Assembly: GCA_903860915.1 (NCBI GenBank)
Contig: CAIOSJ010000010.1
Location: 1 to 32,086 of the forward strand
DNA: 32,086 bases
Source: an uncultured Actinomycetes bacterium
Lineage (GTDB): Bacteria > Actinomycetota > Acidimicrobiia > Acidimicrobiales > RAAP-2
Reading direction: 5' to 3'
The notes beneath the pieces were generated by a model. It ran no database searches. It was not told the DNA's origin and was given only the letters and a program-made list of their open reading frames with translations. The position numbers and the translations under genes are program-made. How positions within the stretch are numbered: position 1 is the first letter of the stretch; each line of letters begins with the position of its first letter. This document shows, in pieces, positions 1 to 7,732 of the stretch.

Positions 1-64
1 GGTGCCAGAGATGCCATCCGGTCCCGAGTGACCTGGACCCCTAAATGGGATTCAGCGAATGTTG

Positions 65-137
65 TGGAGGTAAGGAGATTCGAACTCCTGACCCCTTGCA
101 TGCCATGCAAGTGCTCTACCAGCTGAGCTATACCCCC
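65..137 (-). tRNA. tRNA-Ala (anticodon GGC)
   Basis: The reverse strand folds into a complete 73-base cloverleaf: a 7-bp acceptor stem, a D arm with GCTC/GAGC, an anticodon arm CTTGC/GCAAG with loop ATGGCAT, and a T arm AGGAG/CTCCT with loop TTCGAAT. The loop places GGC at positions 34-36, reading GCC codons. The acceptor stem has the G3-U70 wobble pair that is the known alanine identity element, and the discriminator base is A. CCA is not encoded; the next bases are CAA. The gene is divergent from leuS, leaving about 74 bases for both promoters. An AT-rich stretch near 150-157 could be its -10 region, but no good -35 was seen. Confidence 0.97.
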
Positions 138-199
138 GTGGGCTTCTAACTTTATCAGGTGTTGATGGGTCGCTATTCGGCACTCGTTGATTGATTCTC

Positions 200-205
200 T
201 AGACT
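200..205 (+). promoter_or_regulatory. -10 box of leuS, leaderless
   Basis: TAGACT lies exactly six bases before the leuS ATG, so transcription would begin at or next to the start codon. No Shine-Dalgarno sequence is present. The same spacing recurs at five other first genes in this window. No clear -35 was found. Confidence 0.6.
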
Positions 206-211
206 TACAAC

Positions 212-2680
212 ATGGCAAGGCCCTTCAACGTTCGCGATATTGAGTCGAAATGGCAAGAACGCTGGCGAACTTCCGGCTTTTACGAGGTCGACAATGACGA
301 TCCACGGGAACGATTTTACGCACTGTGCATGTACCCCTATCCCAGTGGTGTCGCGCATCAGGGCCACGTACGCAATTACACCTTTGGTGATTTGGTGGTC
401 CGATATCAGACCATGCGTGGTAGAGCCGTGCTCTCGCCCTTCGGCTTCGACTCCTTTGGTCTGCCCGCCGAGAATGCCGCCATCAAAGCAGGAAGTCACC
501 CTCGACTTTTCACCGATCAAAGGATTCTGGAACTGAAAGAATCAGTGCGTCAGCTCGGAGCGGTCTACGACTGGCGACGTGAAGTTCAGAGTCACGACCC
601 CACGTACATGAAGTACGCCCAGATGATTTTCCTCAAGTTCTTTGAAGCTGGTCTCGCGTACCGCGCGAAGGCCACGGTGAATTGGTGCCCGGGCTGTGTC
701 ACTGTTCTAGCGAACGAGCAGGTTGGAGCCGATGGCACCTGTGAACGCTCCGGTGACTTGGTGGAGCGCAAGGAGCTCGAACAGTGGTTTTTTCGGATTA
801 CCGACTACGCCGAGGAACTCCTGAAGGAAATCGATACTCTCGAGTGGCCCGAGCGGGTGAAAACCATGCAACGCAACTGGATAGGTCGCAGTGAGGGCGT
901 GGAATTTTCCCTGGTGGTCGAAGGTTCGCCCGACCTTTCAATTCGCGTCTTCACCACTCGACCGGATACTGGCTTTGGCGTGACCTACGCCGTCGTCGCC
1001 CCGGAGCACCCCTTGCTAGAGACCATCACGACGAACGAGCAAAAGTCGGCGGTGGCTGAACTGGTGGAACGTACGCGGGTGGCCAGCGAGCTCGAACGCA
1101 CCGCCTCAAGTTCTGGGGGTGATGGCCTAGAAAAGCGTGGAGCCTTCACCGGGAGTTACGTGATTAACCCCTTCAACGGTGCTCGGGTACCGGTCTACGT
1201 CGCGGACTACGTTCTCGGGACCTATGGAACGGGCGCCATCATGGCGGTGCCGTCGGAGGATGAACGCGACTACGCCTTCGCCCACGTCCACAAGCTGCCG
1301 ATTGTCCGCACGGTGCAAATCCCCGAAGGATTTACCGGTGGCGCCTACACCGGTGAGGGTCCGAAGATTAATTCCGACTTTCTCAACGGTCTAGACATTG
1401 CGACCTCCAAAACTCTCGCTACGGAATTTTTAATAGAGAAGGCCGAAGGCGCGGTCACGGTCAATTACCGGCTCCGGGACTGGCTGGTCTCGCGTCAGCG
1501 TTTCTGGGGTAACCCCATTCCAATTATTCATTGTGGAGCCTGTGGTCTCGTCCCCGTTCCACTGGACCAACTTCCCGTCCTCGCCCCCGACGACGTGGTG
1601 ATGGACAAGAGCGGCCAATCGCCTCTAGCCACTCATGAAGAGTTCCGCAAGGTCGCCTGCCCGCGCTGCGGCGCTGACGCCCGTCGCGAGGCGGACACGA
1701 TGGACACCTTTACCGATTCCTCGTGGTACTTCCTTCGTTTCACCGATCCCTTTAGCGAGGGTTTAGCCTTTGACCCCGTGGCCGCGGCGAGTTGGATGCC
1801 GGTCGATCAGTACATCGGTGGAATTGAACACGCAATTTTACACCTCCTCTACGCCCGCTTCTACATGAAAGCCCTGATCGACGTGGGGCTGGCCGAGGGA
1901 CTACCTCGGGAACCCTTCCGACGTCTCTTCACCCAGGGAATGATTCGCATGGATGGATCCAAGATGTCCAAATCCAAGGGCAACCTGGTGGCGCCCCAGC
2001 AGTACTACGACAGCGTGGGTGCGGACGGCCTACGACTGTTTCATCTCTTCGTTGGACCACCGGCTGACGACGTGGACTGGACGCAGCAAACTAATGACGT
2101 TATTGACGGATGTGGTCGTTTTCTCGACCGGCTCTACCGACTCGCCCAGGGCGACGAGTGCCATTTCCGTACTGACGAGTCGCCGGCTGATCTCGCGCTG
2201 CGCCGCAGTGTGCACAAGACCATCGTTCGAGTAAGTGACGGACTGGACAAGTGGAGCTACAACACTTCGGTGGCGTCGCTCATGGAACTCCTTAATACTG
2301 TTTCTAAGTACGCACGAGAGGGCAGTGGCGCCTTTCGCCCCGTCTTCGACGAAGCCATCGACACCATGTTGCTGCTTCTCGCGCCCATGGCGCCGCACGT
2401 CACCGCAGAAATGTGGGAGCAGCGCCATGGTGCGGCGAGTGAGCTCCACGCGCAGCTCTGGCCCGTCCCCGACGCAGCGCTGCTCATTGATGACACGGTC
2501 ACCATGGTCGTACAGGTGGCGGGCAAGGTTCGTGCCCGTCTTGAAGTACCCCCGGACATTAGCGAGGCCGACGCCACTACGGCCGCCCTGGCTGACGAGA
2601 ATGTGCAGCGTATTTTGCTCGGGGCGGCGCCTCGGCGGGTGGTCGCCGTGCCACCGCGCATGGTCAACATTGTCCCGTGA
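212..2680 (+). CDS. leuS: leucine-tRNA ligase
   Basis: Cytoplasmic class I synthetase that charges tRNA-Leu with leucine. The HIGH-type motif is HQGH at residues 49-52 after PYPSG, and the second ATP motif is KMSKS at 584-588. The inserted CP1 editing domain, which hydrolyses mischarged tRNA, shows TTRPDT at 248-253 and a GTGAIMAVP stretch near 339-347 followed by DERD ending at Asp353. A C-terminal anticodon-binding and tail domain follows. Length is 822 residues, near the common bacterial size of about 860. Only part of the zinc-ribbon cysteine set of the E. coli enzyme is visible near NWCPGC. The ATG at 212 is chosen because a -10 box sits six bases ahead. Its stop overlaps the next gene by GTGA, so the three genes 212-3620 look like one operon. 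Confidence 0.97.
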   Translation: MARPFNVRDIESKWQERWRTSGFYEVDNDDPRERFYALCMYPYPSGVAHQGHVRNYTFGDLVVRYQTMRGRAVLSPFGFDSFGLPAENAAIKAGSHPRLFTDQRILELKESVRQLGAVYDWRREVQSHDPTYMKYAQMIFLKFFEAGLAYRAKATVNWCPGCVTVLANEQVGADGTCERSGDLVERKELEQWFFRITDYAEELLKEIDTLEWPERVKTMQRNWIGRSEGVEFSLVVEGSPDLSIRVFTTRPDTGFGVTYAVVAPEHPLLETITTNEQKSAVAELVERTRVASELERTASSSGGDGLEKRGAFTGSYVINPFNGARVPVYVADYVLGTYGTGAIMAVPSEDERDYAFAHVHKLPIVRTVQIPEGFTGGAYTGEGPKINSDFLNGLDIATSKTLATEFLIEKAEGAVTVNYRLRDWLVSRQRFWGNPIPIIHCGACGLVPVPLDQLPVLAPDDVVMDKSGQSPLATHEEFRKVACPRCGADARREADTMDTFTDSSWYFLRFTDPFSEGLAFDPVAAASWMPVDQYIGGIEHAILHLLYARFYMKALIDVGLAEGLPREPFRRLFTQGMIRMDGSKMSKSKGNLVAPQQYYDSVGADGLRLFHLFVGPPADDVDWTQQTNDVIDGCGRFLDRLYRLAQGDECHFRTDESPADLALRRSVHKTIVRVSDGLDKWSYNTSVASLMELLNTVSKYAREGSGAFRPVFDEAIDTMLLLLAPMAPHVTAEMWEQRHGAASELHAQLWPVPDAALLIDDTVTMVVQVAGKVRARLEVPPDISEADATTAALADENVQRILLGAAPRRVVAVPPRMVNIVP

Positions 2681-3276
2681 GCGCGGCGCGAAAGACCGTA
2701 GCTCCTTCGGGTGCCGAAGTGACCATAGAGCCGCCTCGTTTCGATCGTCCGGAAATTGAGATACGCGCCTCGAGCCGGCGCACCAAGACGGGCACCGCTC
2801 ACTGGTCAGGTAGTCGCATCATCGTTCTCATTCCTGCTTCATTGAGGGGTAGAGGTCGTCAGGACTTCGTTGACGAACTCGTTGAGCGTCTCTTGGTCCA
2901 ACGCCCACAATCGACGGGTAACGATGCCTCCCTCGAGGAGCGCGCTGGAGTCCTCGCCGAGCTCTACAACGACGGCGTGAAGCCAAGCAGTGTGCGTTGG
3001 GTGAGCAATCAACGACACCGCTGGGCCTCGTGCTCACCGGCCACGCGCGAAATCCGCATCTCGACGCGACTGCAACACTGCCCCGAGTGGGTAATTGACG
3101 CGGTACTGGTCCACGAACTCGCTCACCTGCACGAGAGCGATCACTCGGCCCGCTTTTACGAGATTGCCGACCGCCATCCCCGACAGGCCGAAAGCGCACT
3201 GTTTCTCGACGGCTACGCCCTCGGACTCGGTCTCACCATGGAGCGAGCCGACGTGGATAAGGTAGTGTCACCATGA
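2677..3276 (+). CDS. YgjP-like zinc metallopeptidase-fold protein (DUF45)
   Basis: A 199-residue protein with the HELAH zinc motif at 146-150, catalytic-type Glu147, and a likely third ligand His156 in the pattern HESDHSARF. The block RWVSNQRHRWASCS before it (near 107-120) is typical of the YgjP/DUF45 family. These proteins resemble zinc metallopeptidases such as SprT and M48; E. coli YgjP has been assigned a nucleotide pyrophosphatase role, so the substrate is uncertain. There is no signal peptide, so it is probably cytoplasmic. It starts at GTG within the leuS stop (GTGA) and ends in an ATGA overlap with the lipoprotein gene, which indicates translational coupling. The family call is firm; the reaction is not. 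Confidence 0.85.
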   Translation: MSAARKTVAPSGAEVTIEPPRFDRPEIEIRASSRRTKTGTAHWSGSRIIVLIPASLRGRGRQDFVDELVERLLVQRPQSTGNDASLEERAGVLAELYNDGVKPSSVRWVSNQRHRWASCSPATREIRISTRLQHCPEWVIDAVLVHELAHLHESDHSARFYEIADRHPRQAESALFLDGYALGLGLTMERADVDKVVSP

Positions 3277-3620
3277 GAGATTCGAGCCCCGCACCCCGAT
3301 TGCGAGCCCGACTACGCCGCGGCCTACTGCTCGTGAGTCTCGGCGTCCTCGCGAGCACGGGCTTGAGTGCCTGTGGCGGTTCCTCGTCCTACGCGGCGGG
3401 GTGGAATGTGGTGGCTCAAGCAATGAATAGCCGCCACGAGAACATTCTGTGGAGTTCTGGCTACTTGCCGGACTGCAATACGGCGACGATTCCCGCAAGT
3501 GACTCGGCCAGTGATTGGCGCAAGGGCTGCAACGACGCCACGTCCTACGCGCTCGACAACTACTTCAACCTCGGTAGTGAGACAACGGGCGGCCTACCCG
3601 CCGGCATGGTCACTAAGTAG
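3273..3620 (+). CDS. small lipoprotein of unknown function
   Basis: A 115-residue protein with an arginine-rich n-region, a hydrophobic stretch at about 17-30 and the lipobox LSAC with Cys34 followed by GGSSS, so it is predicted to be lipidated and anchored on the outer face of the cytoplasmic membrane. The mature part is only about 80 residues, has two further cysteines (in DCN and GCN) that could form a disulphide, and shows no domain I recognise. The ATGA overlap with the metalloprotein gene puts it last in the leuS operon. It meets the cupin gene end to end with two bases between the stop codons, and no terminator hairpin is visible there. No function is proposed. Confidence 0.75.
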   Translation: MRDSSPAPRLRARLRRGLLLVSLGVLASTGLSACGGSSSYAAGWNVVAQAMNSRHENILWSSGYLPDCNTATIPASDSASDWRKGCNDATSYALDNYFNLGSETTGGLPAGMVTK

Positions 3621-3622
3621 AC

Positions 3623-4030
3623 CTAGGCATCCTCACCTGGAAAACAGTAGTGCACGTCACTGAATTTATCGCGAGCGAAAATGTAGAGTAGACGAACCGC
3701 TTGGTCGCCGTCATTGCGGACGAAGTGTTCGGCGTGTTCGGGAATCCAGACGGCGTCGCCATCGTTAACGGGGTAAAAAATACCGTCAACGTAGACCGAT
3801 CCGCGTCCAGCCATGATGACGTAAACCTCCACGGCATCGTGAGTGTGGCCGCGCGTGGGAATGGGGGAGTGAGGAGGGATTTCGGCGATTCCAAGGGTGA
3901 GATCACTAGTCGGAGTGACGTCACCGCCAAAGAGTTCCCACCAATTCACTGCGCCTCGTTGCGGCGAACTCCAGGACTGCTCAGTGGCGTCGCAGGCGCG
4001 ACGAATTTGGACCTGGGGAGAACTCGCCAC
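3623..4030 (-). CDS. single-domain cupin protein
   Basis: A 135-residue single-domain cupin. Both cupin motifs are present: His62, His64 and Glu68 in GHTHDAVEVY, then GDAVWIPEHAEHFVRN with His102. These four residues are the usual metal ligands, so a bound Fe, Mn or Zn is expected. No signal peptide is seen. Cupins include dioxygenases, lyases, isomerases and simple binding proteins, and the sequence does not decide between them. The GTG start at 4030 is supported by TACGCT six bases upstream, giving a private leaderless promoter even though the SGNH gene lies only 19 bases upstream on the same strand. Confidence 0.85.
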   Translation of the reverse strand: MASSPQVQIRRACDATEQSWSSPQRGAVNWWELFGGDVTPTSDLTLGIAEIPPHSPIPTRGHTHDAVEVYVIMAGRGSVYVDGIFYPVNDGDAVWIPEHAEHFVRNDGDQAVRLLYIFARDKFSDVHYCFPGEDA

Positions 4031-4036
4031 GACCCG

Positions 4037-4042
4037 AGCGTA
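4037..4042 (-). promoter_or_regulatory. -10 box of the cupin gene, leaderless
   Basis: On the minus strand TACGCT is followed by exactly six bases and then the GTG start at 4030. It sits inside the 19-base gap after the SGNH stop codon, so the cupin gene can be transcribed on its own. Confidence 0.55.
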
Positions 4043-4049
4043 GTGCTAA

Positions 4050-4994
4050 CTAGTGGAGCCGTGGTACGAAACGAAGGACGGCAGTGCTGACGATGTTTCG
4101 TAGGAAGAGGGCGTAGGTCAAAGTGAGGTGGTTATTGTCGGTGTAGGTCACCATTCCATCAATGACGGGCGAGCAACGAGTCGTACAGAGCCAGGGACGG
4201 GGGTCGATGAAGTTGACGCCGGCCCGGCGACTAGCGAGGGCCTCGGCGTCGGTGTGCGCGCGCAAGGAGACCAGTGTGGTCGAGGCGGCCGTGGAACAAG
4301 CCTGAATATCGCGCGCGTGACGCGATATGCAGGTCGCCGGGGCTTGAGCGAACATTGGTATATCGCCCATGACGAGGACGGGAATACGAGCTTGCTTGAA
4401 ACGAGCAATCGTGGCCAAGGTCGCGGCTTGCCACTGGGCGTCGGTGAAATACTTCGACGCAGCGGAAAACATATTGCTGCTTCGCCCGGTCATGATGATC
4501 AGGCTTGGCCGCTCCTTGATGATTTGGGAGATTTCCCCCAAGCGCCACGATTCACACCCGGTGTCGTAGGCGTGCGTACTGGGGTCGTAACGGTGGATCA
4601 TCTGGGCCTGACACCCCGGCTTCCAGCGAAGGTGCAAGCGATACCCGGCGTTCGAGAGCGGTTGATTGAGGGCCGGGAGCCACATCTGAGCGTGCGAATC
4701 GCCGAAGAGAACAATTCTCTTCACCCCGAGAGCCACCGCCCCAAAGTCGCACTTGGCGTGCGGGCTCAAACCCACGCAGGAGGGATCGTAGACCTCGTAG
4801 TTATCACGAGCGACCCGAGGAAGAAAGGCTTGCAGCGCAGGGCTGAGGCGTTGCAGCGTGGTCGACGAGGCGACCAATTTCGTCAGTGCAGTGGCAGTGG
4901 GAACCGAGGTGCTGGCGGCGGCGGTGCCACTACCAGCGAGTAGTGATGTGAGAAAAAAAATAGCTCCGGTGGCGGTGAATCCTCGTCGCTTCAT
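4050..4994 (-). CDS. secreted SGNH-domain hydrolase/esterase
   Basis: A 314-residue protein with an N-terminal signal peptide (KRR, then a hydrophobic core to about residue 22 and AAAS-type cleavage near 25-28). The nucleophile block GDSHA has Ser100, a central TGRSSN block supplies the expected Asn, and the C-terminal DNNHLT gives Asp286 and His289. The paired cysteines before GDSHA and the DNNHL ending resemble the SGNH domain that is usually fused to the C-terminus of OafA-type membrane acyltransferases; here it stands alone without the ten-helix acyltransferase part. It probably transfers or removes acyl groups on an extracellular glycan or cell-wall polymer, but the substrate is unknown. 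No acyltransferase-3 gene is nearby in the window. Confidence 0.85.
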   Translation of the reverse strand: MKRRGFTATGAIFFLTSLLAGSGTAAASTSVPTATALTKLVASSTTLQRLSPALQAFLPRVARDNYEVYDPSCVGLSPHAKCDFGAVALGVKRIVLFGDSHAQMWLPALNQPLSNAGYRLHLRWKPGCQAQMIHRYDPSTHAYDTGCESWRLGEISQIIKERPSLIIMTGRSSNMFSAASKYFTDAQWQAATLATIARFKQARIPVLVMGDIPMFAQAPATCISRHARDIQACSTAASTTLVSLRAHTDAEALASRRAGVNFIDPRPWLCTTRCSPVIDGMVTYTDNNHLTLTYALFLRNIVSTAVLRFVPRLH

Positions 4995-5000
4995 CCCTTC

Positions 5001-5028
5001 AGTTTGTCAGGTGAATGAGACGTGCCAA
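5001..5028 (-). promoter_or_regulatory. possible promoter of the SGNH gene
   Basis: Reading the minus strand, TTGGCA (5028-5023) is followed by 16 bases and CAAACT (5006-5001), then GAAGGG and the ATG. The -35 matches TTGACA in five of six positions, but the -10 lacks the usual leading T. GAAGGG adjoins the ATG and is too close to be a normal ribosome binding site. Confidence 0.35.
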
Positions 5029-5042
5029 GGTCGTCAGAAGGA

Positions 5043-5921
5043 TTACTGCTCACCACGAAGGAAACGTTCCAACTCTTCAGCGAGTTCATCGCCGCTGGGG
5101 AGTTCTTCGCCCAGTGACGTCCCCTCAGCCTCGTCGGCGCTGGCCTCGAGAGTTCGCACCATGGAGGCGTGTTCAGGGTTGTTTGTGACGAGATCGTCGA
5201 CTCGCTGGCGCGCTTCGTCGGCGTCGGCGCGCAGCGGCATGGCATTGATCGTCAGCCCGCCGACCGAAGCCAGGGCATCGAGCAGGGCGGCCGCGGCCTG
5301 GGGGTAGCTCATGGACGCTACGTAGTGCGGGACGCGAGCCCAGAGGGTCACGATATCTATGGCTACTTCGCCAAAGCCCATTTCGAGAGCCGTCGTAATA
5401 CCAGCGGGAACTTCTAGCTCACCCTGGACGGTGCCGGTTATTTCGAGCAGGTGGGCACTGGCTGCGGGGGCCGTTCCGATGACGCGAACGGGTCGAGTGT
5501 GTGGGGTCGGGGCTGGGAAGGAACCGAGGCCGACGACGAGTCGCACGCCGAAGGCGCTTGCCGCGTCGGTGACGAGGTCGATGAAGTCGCTCCAGTGAAA
5601 GTCTGGTTCGGGGCCGATGAGCAGCAGTACGTCAGCGCCGTCGCCGTCGGTACCGTAGCGCAACTGAATTTCCGGCCACGTCAATTCGGTGGTGATCCCG
5701 TCAACAATTCGGGCTAGTGGCCGCCGTGCTCGTTGGTCGATGAAGTACTCAGTGTCAAAGGTGGCCAGCAACTCCGTATCCATGGTGTCGAGCAGAGTGG
5801 ACATGGCGGTGTTGGCGCCGAGGCCCGCGTCAATCCATCCCTCGAGCGCGACGACGAGAACGGGTTCGTGAAGACTGGGCTCGGCCAGAAACAAAATGCG
5901 ATCGAAGGATTCTTCGTTCAC
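5043..5921 (-). CDS. PAC2 family protein
   Basis: A 292-residue cytoplasmic protein of the PAC2 (proteasome assembly chaperone 2-like) family. The start EPVLVVALEGWIDAG and the middle stretch LVVGLGSFPAPTPHTRP are characteristic of the actinobacterial branch. The C-terminal third is rich in acidic residues and ends in a Glu/Leu-rich probable helix. In archaea and eukaryotes relatives assist proteasome assembly; in bacteria the function is not settled, and no proteasome genes lie in this window. The GTG start shares one base with the TAG stop of the upstream phosphotransferase gene (TAGTG), so the pair is translationally coupled. Confidence 0.88.
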   Translation of the reverse strand: MNEESFDRILFLAEPSLHEPVLVVALEGWIDAGLGANTAMSTLLDTMDTELLATFDTEYFIDQRARRPLARIVDGITTELTWPEIQLRYGTDGDGADVLLLIGPEPDFHWSDFIDLVTDAASAFGVRLVVGLGSFPAPTPHTRPVRVIGTAPAASAHLLEITGTVQGELEVPAGITTALEMGFGEVAIDIVTLWARVPHYVASMSYPQAAAALLDALASVGGLTINAMPLRADADEARQRVDDLVTNNPEHASMVRTLEASADEAEGTSLGEELPSGDELAEELERFLRGEQ

Positions 5922-6958
5922 TAGGCCTCGAGAGTGGCCTTGGCCGTTTCGGCCAACATGGCGATGTGCCGGGGGTACTCCGAGACGCTGCCCTGATCTC
6001 CAGCGGTGGCCCCGGCGCTATAACGCGCAAAGACGCCCTGGAGAATACAGGCCAGACGCCAGTAGGCGAAGGCTTGATAGAAACCGACGTGACTGATGTC
6101 GAGTGAACTGTTGCGTCCGTAGGCCTCCAGAATCTGGGCGCGCGTGTACATGCCCTCGGCGGTGGTCGGAGCCGCACCGAGGAGGGCCGCCGAGGCGTCA
6201 CCGCGTTCACTCCAGTAGGCGAGCAGGGTGCCGAGGTCGGCGACGGGATCGCCCAAGGTTGCGAGTTCCCAGTCGAGAATCGCGCTGACGCGTCCGTCAT
6301 TCCCCAGAACGGTGTTATCGAGTCGGTAGTCGGCGTGCACCAGTGAAACCCTTTGCTGGACCGGAATTTCAGCTGCCAGCTGGTCACCCACGGACTCCAC
6401 GATGCCACCATGATCGAGGCCCTCAACGCGCATCTGCTCGTACTGTCCGCGCCAGCGCTTGAGTTGGCGTTCGATGTAGCCCTCACGACGCGACAGCTCG
6501 CCGAGACCGGCGGCGTCAACGTCCACGGCGTGTAACTGGGCCAATGTCGCAGCGATACTGTCGCCGATGACCCCGCGTGCTTCGACGGAGAAGGCCGCCT
6601 CGGTGCTGGCTCGGTCCCTCAGAATGTGGCCGTCAACAAAGTCCATGACGTAAAAGGGCCTCTCGTTGACGGCCTCGTCGATGCACAGACCGAAGGGCTG
6701 GGGCACGGGAACGCCGGTCGGGTAGAGGGCCGAGATAATGGTGTGCTCACGGACCATGTCGTGAGCCGTCGGCAGGACGTGACTGGTCGGGGGTCGGCGC
6801 AACGCGAACTTGCGTCCGGTGGCGTCGGTCGCGGCGTAGGTGAGGTTCGAACGGCCACCGGCGATGAGGTCGAAGGTGACCGGGGCCGTGACGCCGATGT
6901 TCTCGACCATCCACTCGGTGACGGCGGGGCTATTGATACCAACGATGGAGCTACTCAT
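5921..6958 (-). CDS. aminoglycoside phosphotransferase (APH)-fold family protein
   Basis: A 345-residue kinase-fold protein. The N-lobe shows GGRSNLTY and a FALRRPP segment carrying the nucleotide-binding basic residues. The C-lobe has the catalytic loop HADYRLDN (HxDxxxxN) and the metal-binding DWE in ILDWELATLGDP. This form resembles the APH domain of the ACAD10/ACAD11 group and actinobacterial small-molecule kinases, not true aminoglycoside resistance enzymes, so the substrate is unknown. I chose ATG 6958: a TTG at 7024 would extend it by 22 residues but would leave no promoter space and run through low-conservation sequence, whereas TAGTCT stands eight bases before 6958. It is followed directly by the PAC2 gene. 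Confidence 0.88.
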   Translation of the reverse strand: MSSSIVGINSPAVTEWMVENIGVTAPVTFDLIAGGRSNLTYAATDATGRKFALRRPPTSHVLPTAHDMVREHTIISALYPTGVPVPQPFGLCIDEAVNERPFYVMDFVDGHILRDRASTEAAFSVEARGVIGDSIAATLAQLHAVDVDAAGLGELSRREGYIERQLKRWRGQYEQMRVEGLDHGGIVESVGDQLAAEIPVQQRVSLVHADYRLDNTVLGNDGRVSAILDWELATLGDPVADLGTLLAYWSERGDASAALLGAAPTTAEGMYTRAQILEAYGRNSSLDISHVGFYQAFAYWRLACILQGVFARYSAGATAGDQGSVSEYPRHIAMLAETAKATLEA

Positions 6959-6966
6959 AAGAGCCG

Positions 6967-6972
6967 AGACTA
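6967..6972 (-). promoter_or_regulatory. possible -10 box of the APH-PAC2 operon
   Basis: TAGTCT on the minus strand is eight bases before ATG 6958. It supports that start over the TTG at 7024 and points to a leader of zero to one base. Confidence 0.4.
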
Positions 6973-7015
6973 CTCCGAAGTCGGCCCCCCCTTCCGCGGA
7001 GCCACAGCGCCCCAT

Positions 7016-7021
7016 TAGGCT
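7016..7021 (+). promoter_or_regulatory. -10 box of the thioredoxin-folP2-holA operon, leaderless
   Basis: TAGGCT is followed by six bases (7022-7027) and then GTG 7028. There is no Shine-Dalgarno site. The two divergent -10 boxes at 6967 and 7016 share this 69-base gap. Confidence 0.6.
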
Positions 7022-7027
7022 CAAGGC

Positions 7028-7732
7028 GTGACTGACGTAACTGACTACACCTTTGCCACTGCGGTGGTGGAACGCTCACGTTCGGTGCCCGTGGTGGTGG
7101 ACCTCTGGGCCGACTGGTGCGGCCCCTGCAAGACCCTCGGACCCATCTTGGCGCGCGTGGTAGAAGAGACCGCGGGCGGGGTAGAACTGGCCACCGTGGA
7201 CATTGAAGCCAACCCCCAGATAAAAGAGGCCTTTCGGGTCCAGTCGATTCCGGCGGTCTACGCCTTCGTGGATGGCAAGATCGTCTCCCAGTTCACCGGC
7301 GCTCTCCCGGAAGCCCAACTACGCACCTTCGTCCAGAACCTCCTCGGCACCGTCGTCGACACCGCCAGCGTCGTGGCGGCGGGTGACGAGGAATCACTGC
7401 GCGAAGCGTTGGCCGTGGACTTGAGCAAAGTAGAAATCGCGGTCGCCCTCGGCGAACTGCTGGTCACTACCAATCGGGCCGCCGAAGCCGTGGAACTCCT
7501 GACGCCCCACGAGCACCAACTCGCCGCCAAAACCGTTCTCGCGCGAGCCCGTCTCTCCCTCGCCGGTATTCGACTCGACGGTGATTTGGACGAAACTTTG
7601 GCGCGGCTCCTAGAGCAGGCCCTTCTAGACGAAGCCGTGCGTACGCAGTTCTTGCAAATTCTCGACGCCCTTGGTCCCTTGGACCCTCGCTACGTCAGCT
7701 TTCGACGACAGCTTGCCAACCGCCTCTACTAG
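7028..7732 (+). CDS. thioredoxin-TPR protein, CnoX/YbbN-like
   Basis: A 234-residue protein: a thioredoxin domain (residues 1 to about 105) with WCGPC at 30-34 and the cis-proline segment SIPAVYAF, then an alpha-helical C-terminal part with tetratricopeptide-like helices (for example VALGELLVTTNRAAEAVELL). This is the layout of CnoX/YbbN, a holdase that protects proteins under oxidative stress and can pass clients to chaperones. Both active-site cysteines are kept, so oxidoreductase activity is possible. It has no signal peptide. It is first in an operon with the folP2-like gene (TAGTG overlap) and holA. The GTG start is fixed by the -10 box six bases upstream. Confidence 0.85.
   Translation: MTDVTDYTFATAVVERSRSVPVVVDLWADWCGPCKTLGPILARVVEETAGGVELATVDIEANPQIKEAFRVQSIPAVYAFVDGKIVSQFTGALPEAQLRTFVQNLLGTVVDTASVVAAGDEESLREALAVDLSKVEIAVALGELLVTTNRAAEAVELLTPHEHQLAAKTVLARARLSLAGIRLDGDLDETLARLLEQALLDEAVRTQFLQILDALGPLDPRYVSFRRQLANRLY

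Noticed and set aside
20..39. Hairpin GGTCC/GGACC near the window start as a terminator for tRNA-Ala
   Set aside because: The stem is short and no T tract follows on the minus strand.
4128..4943. 271-codon open frame on the plus strand opposite the SGNH gene
   Set aside because: It mirrors the SGNH gene, lacks any recognisable domain, and has no upstream signal; the minus-strand protein has clear catalytic motifs.
5921..6958. APH-fold gene as an antibiotic resistance gene
   Set aside because: The motifs are those of the broad kinase family, and the sequence around them resembles the ACAD10-type branch; no resistance context is present.
6959..7024. N-terminal extension of the APH-fold protein from TTG 7024
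   Set aside because: It would leave only three bases before the divergent start at 7028 and run over both proposed -10 boxes.
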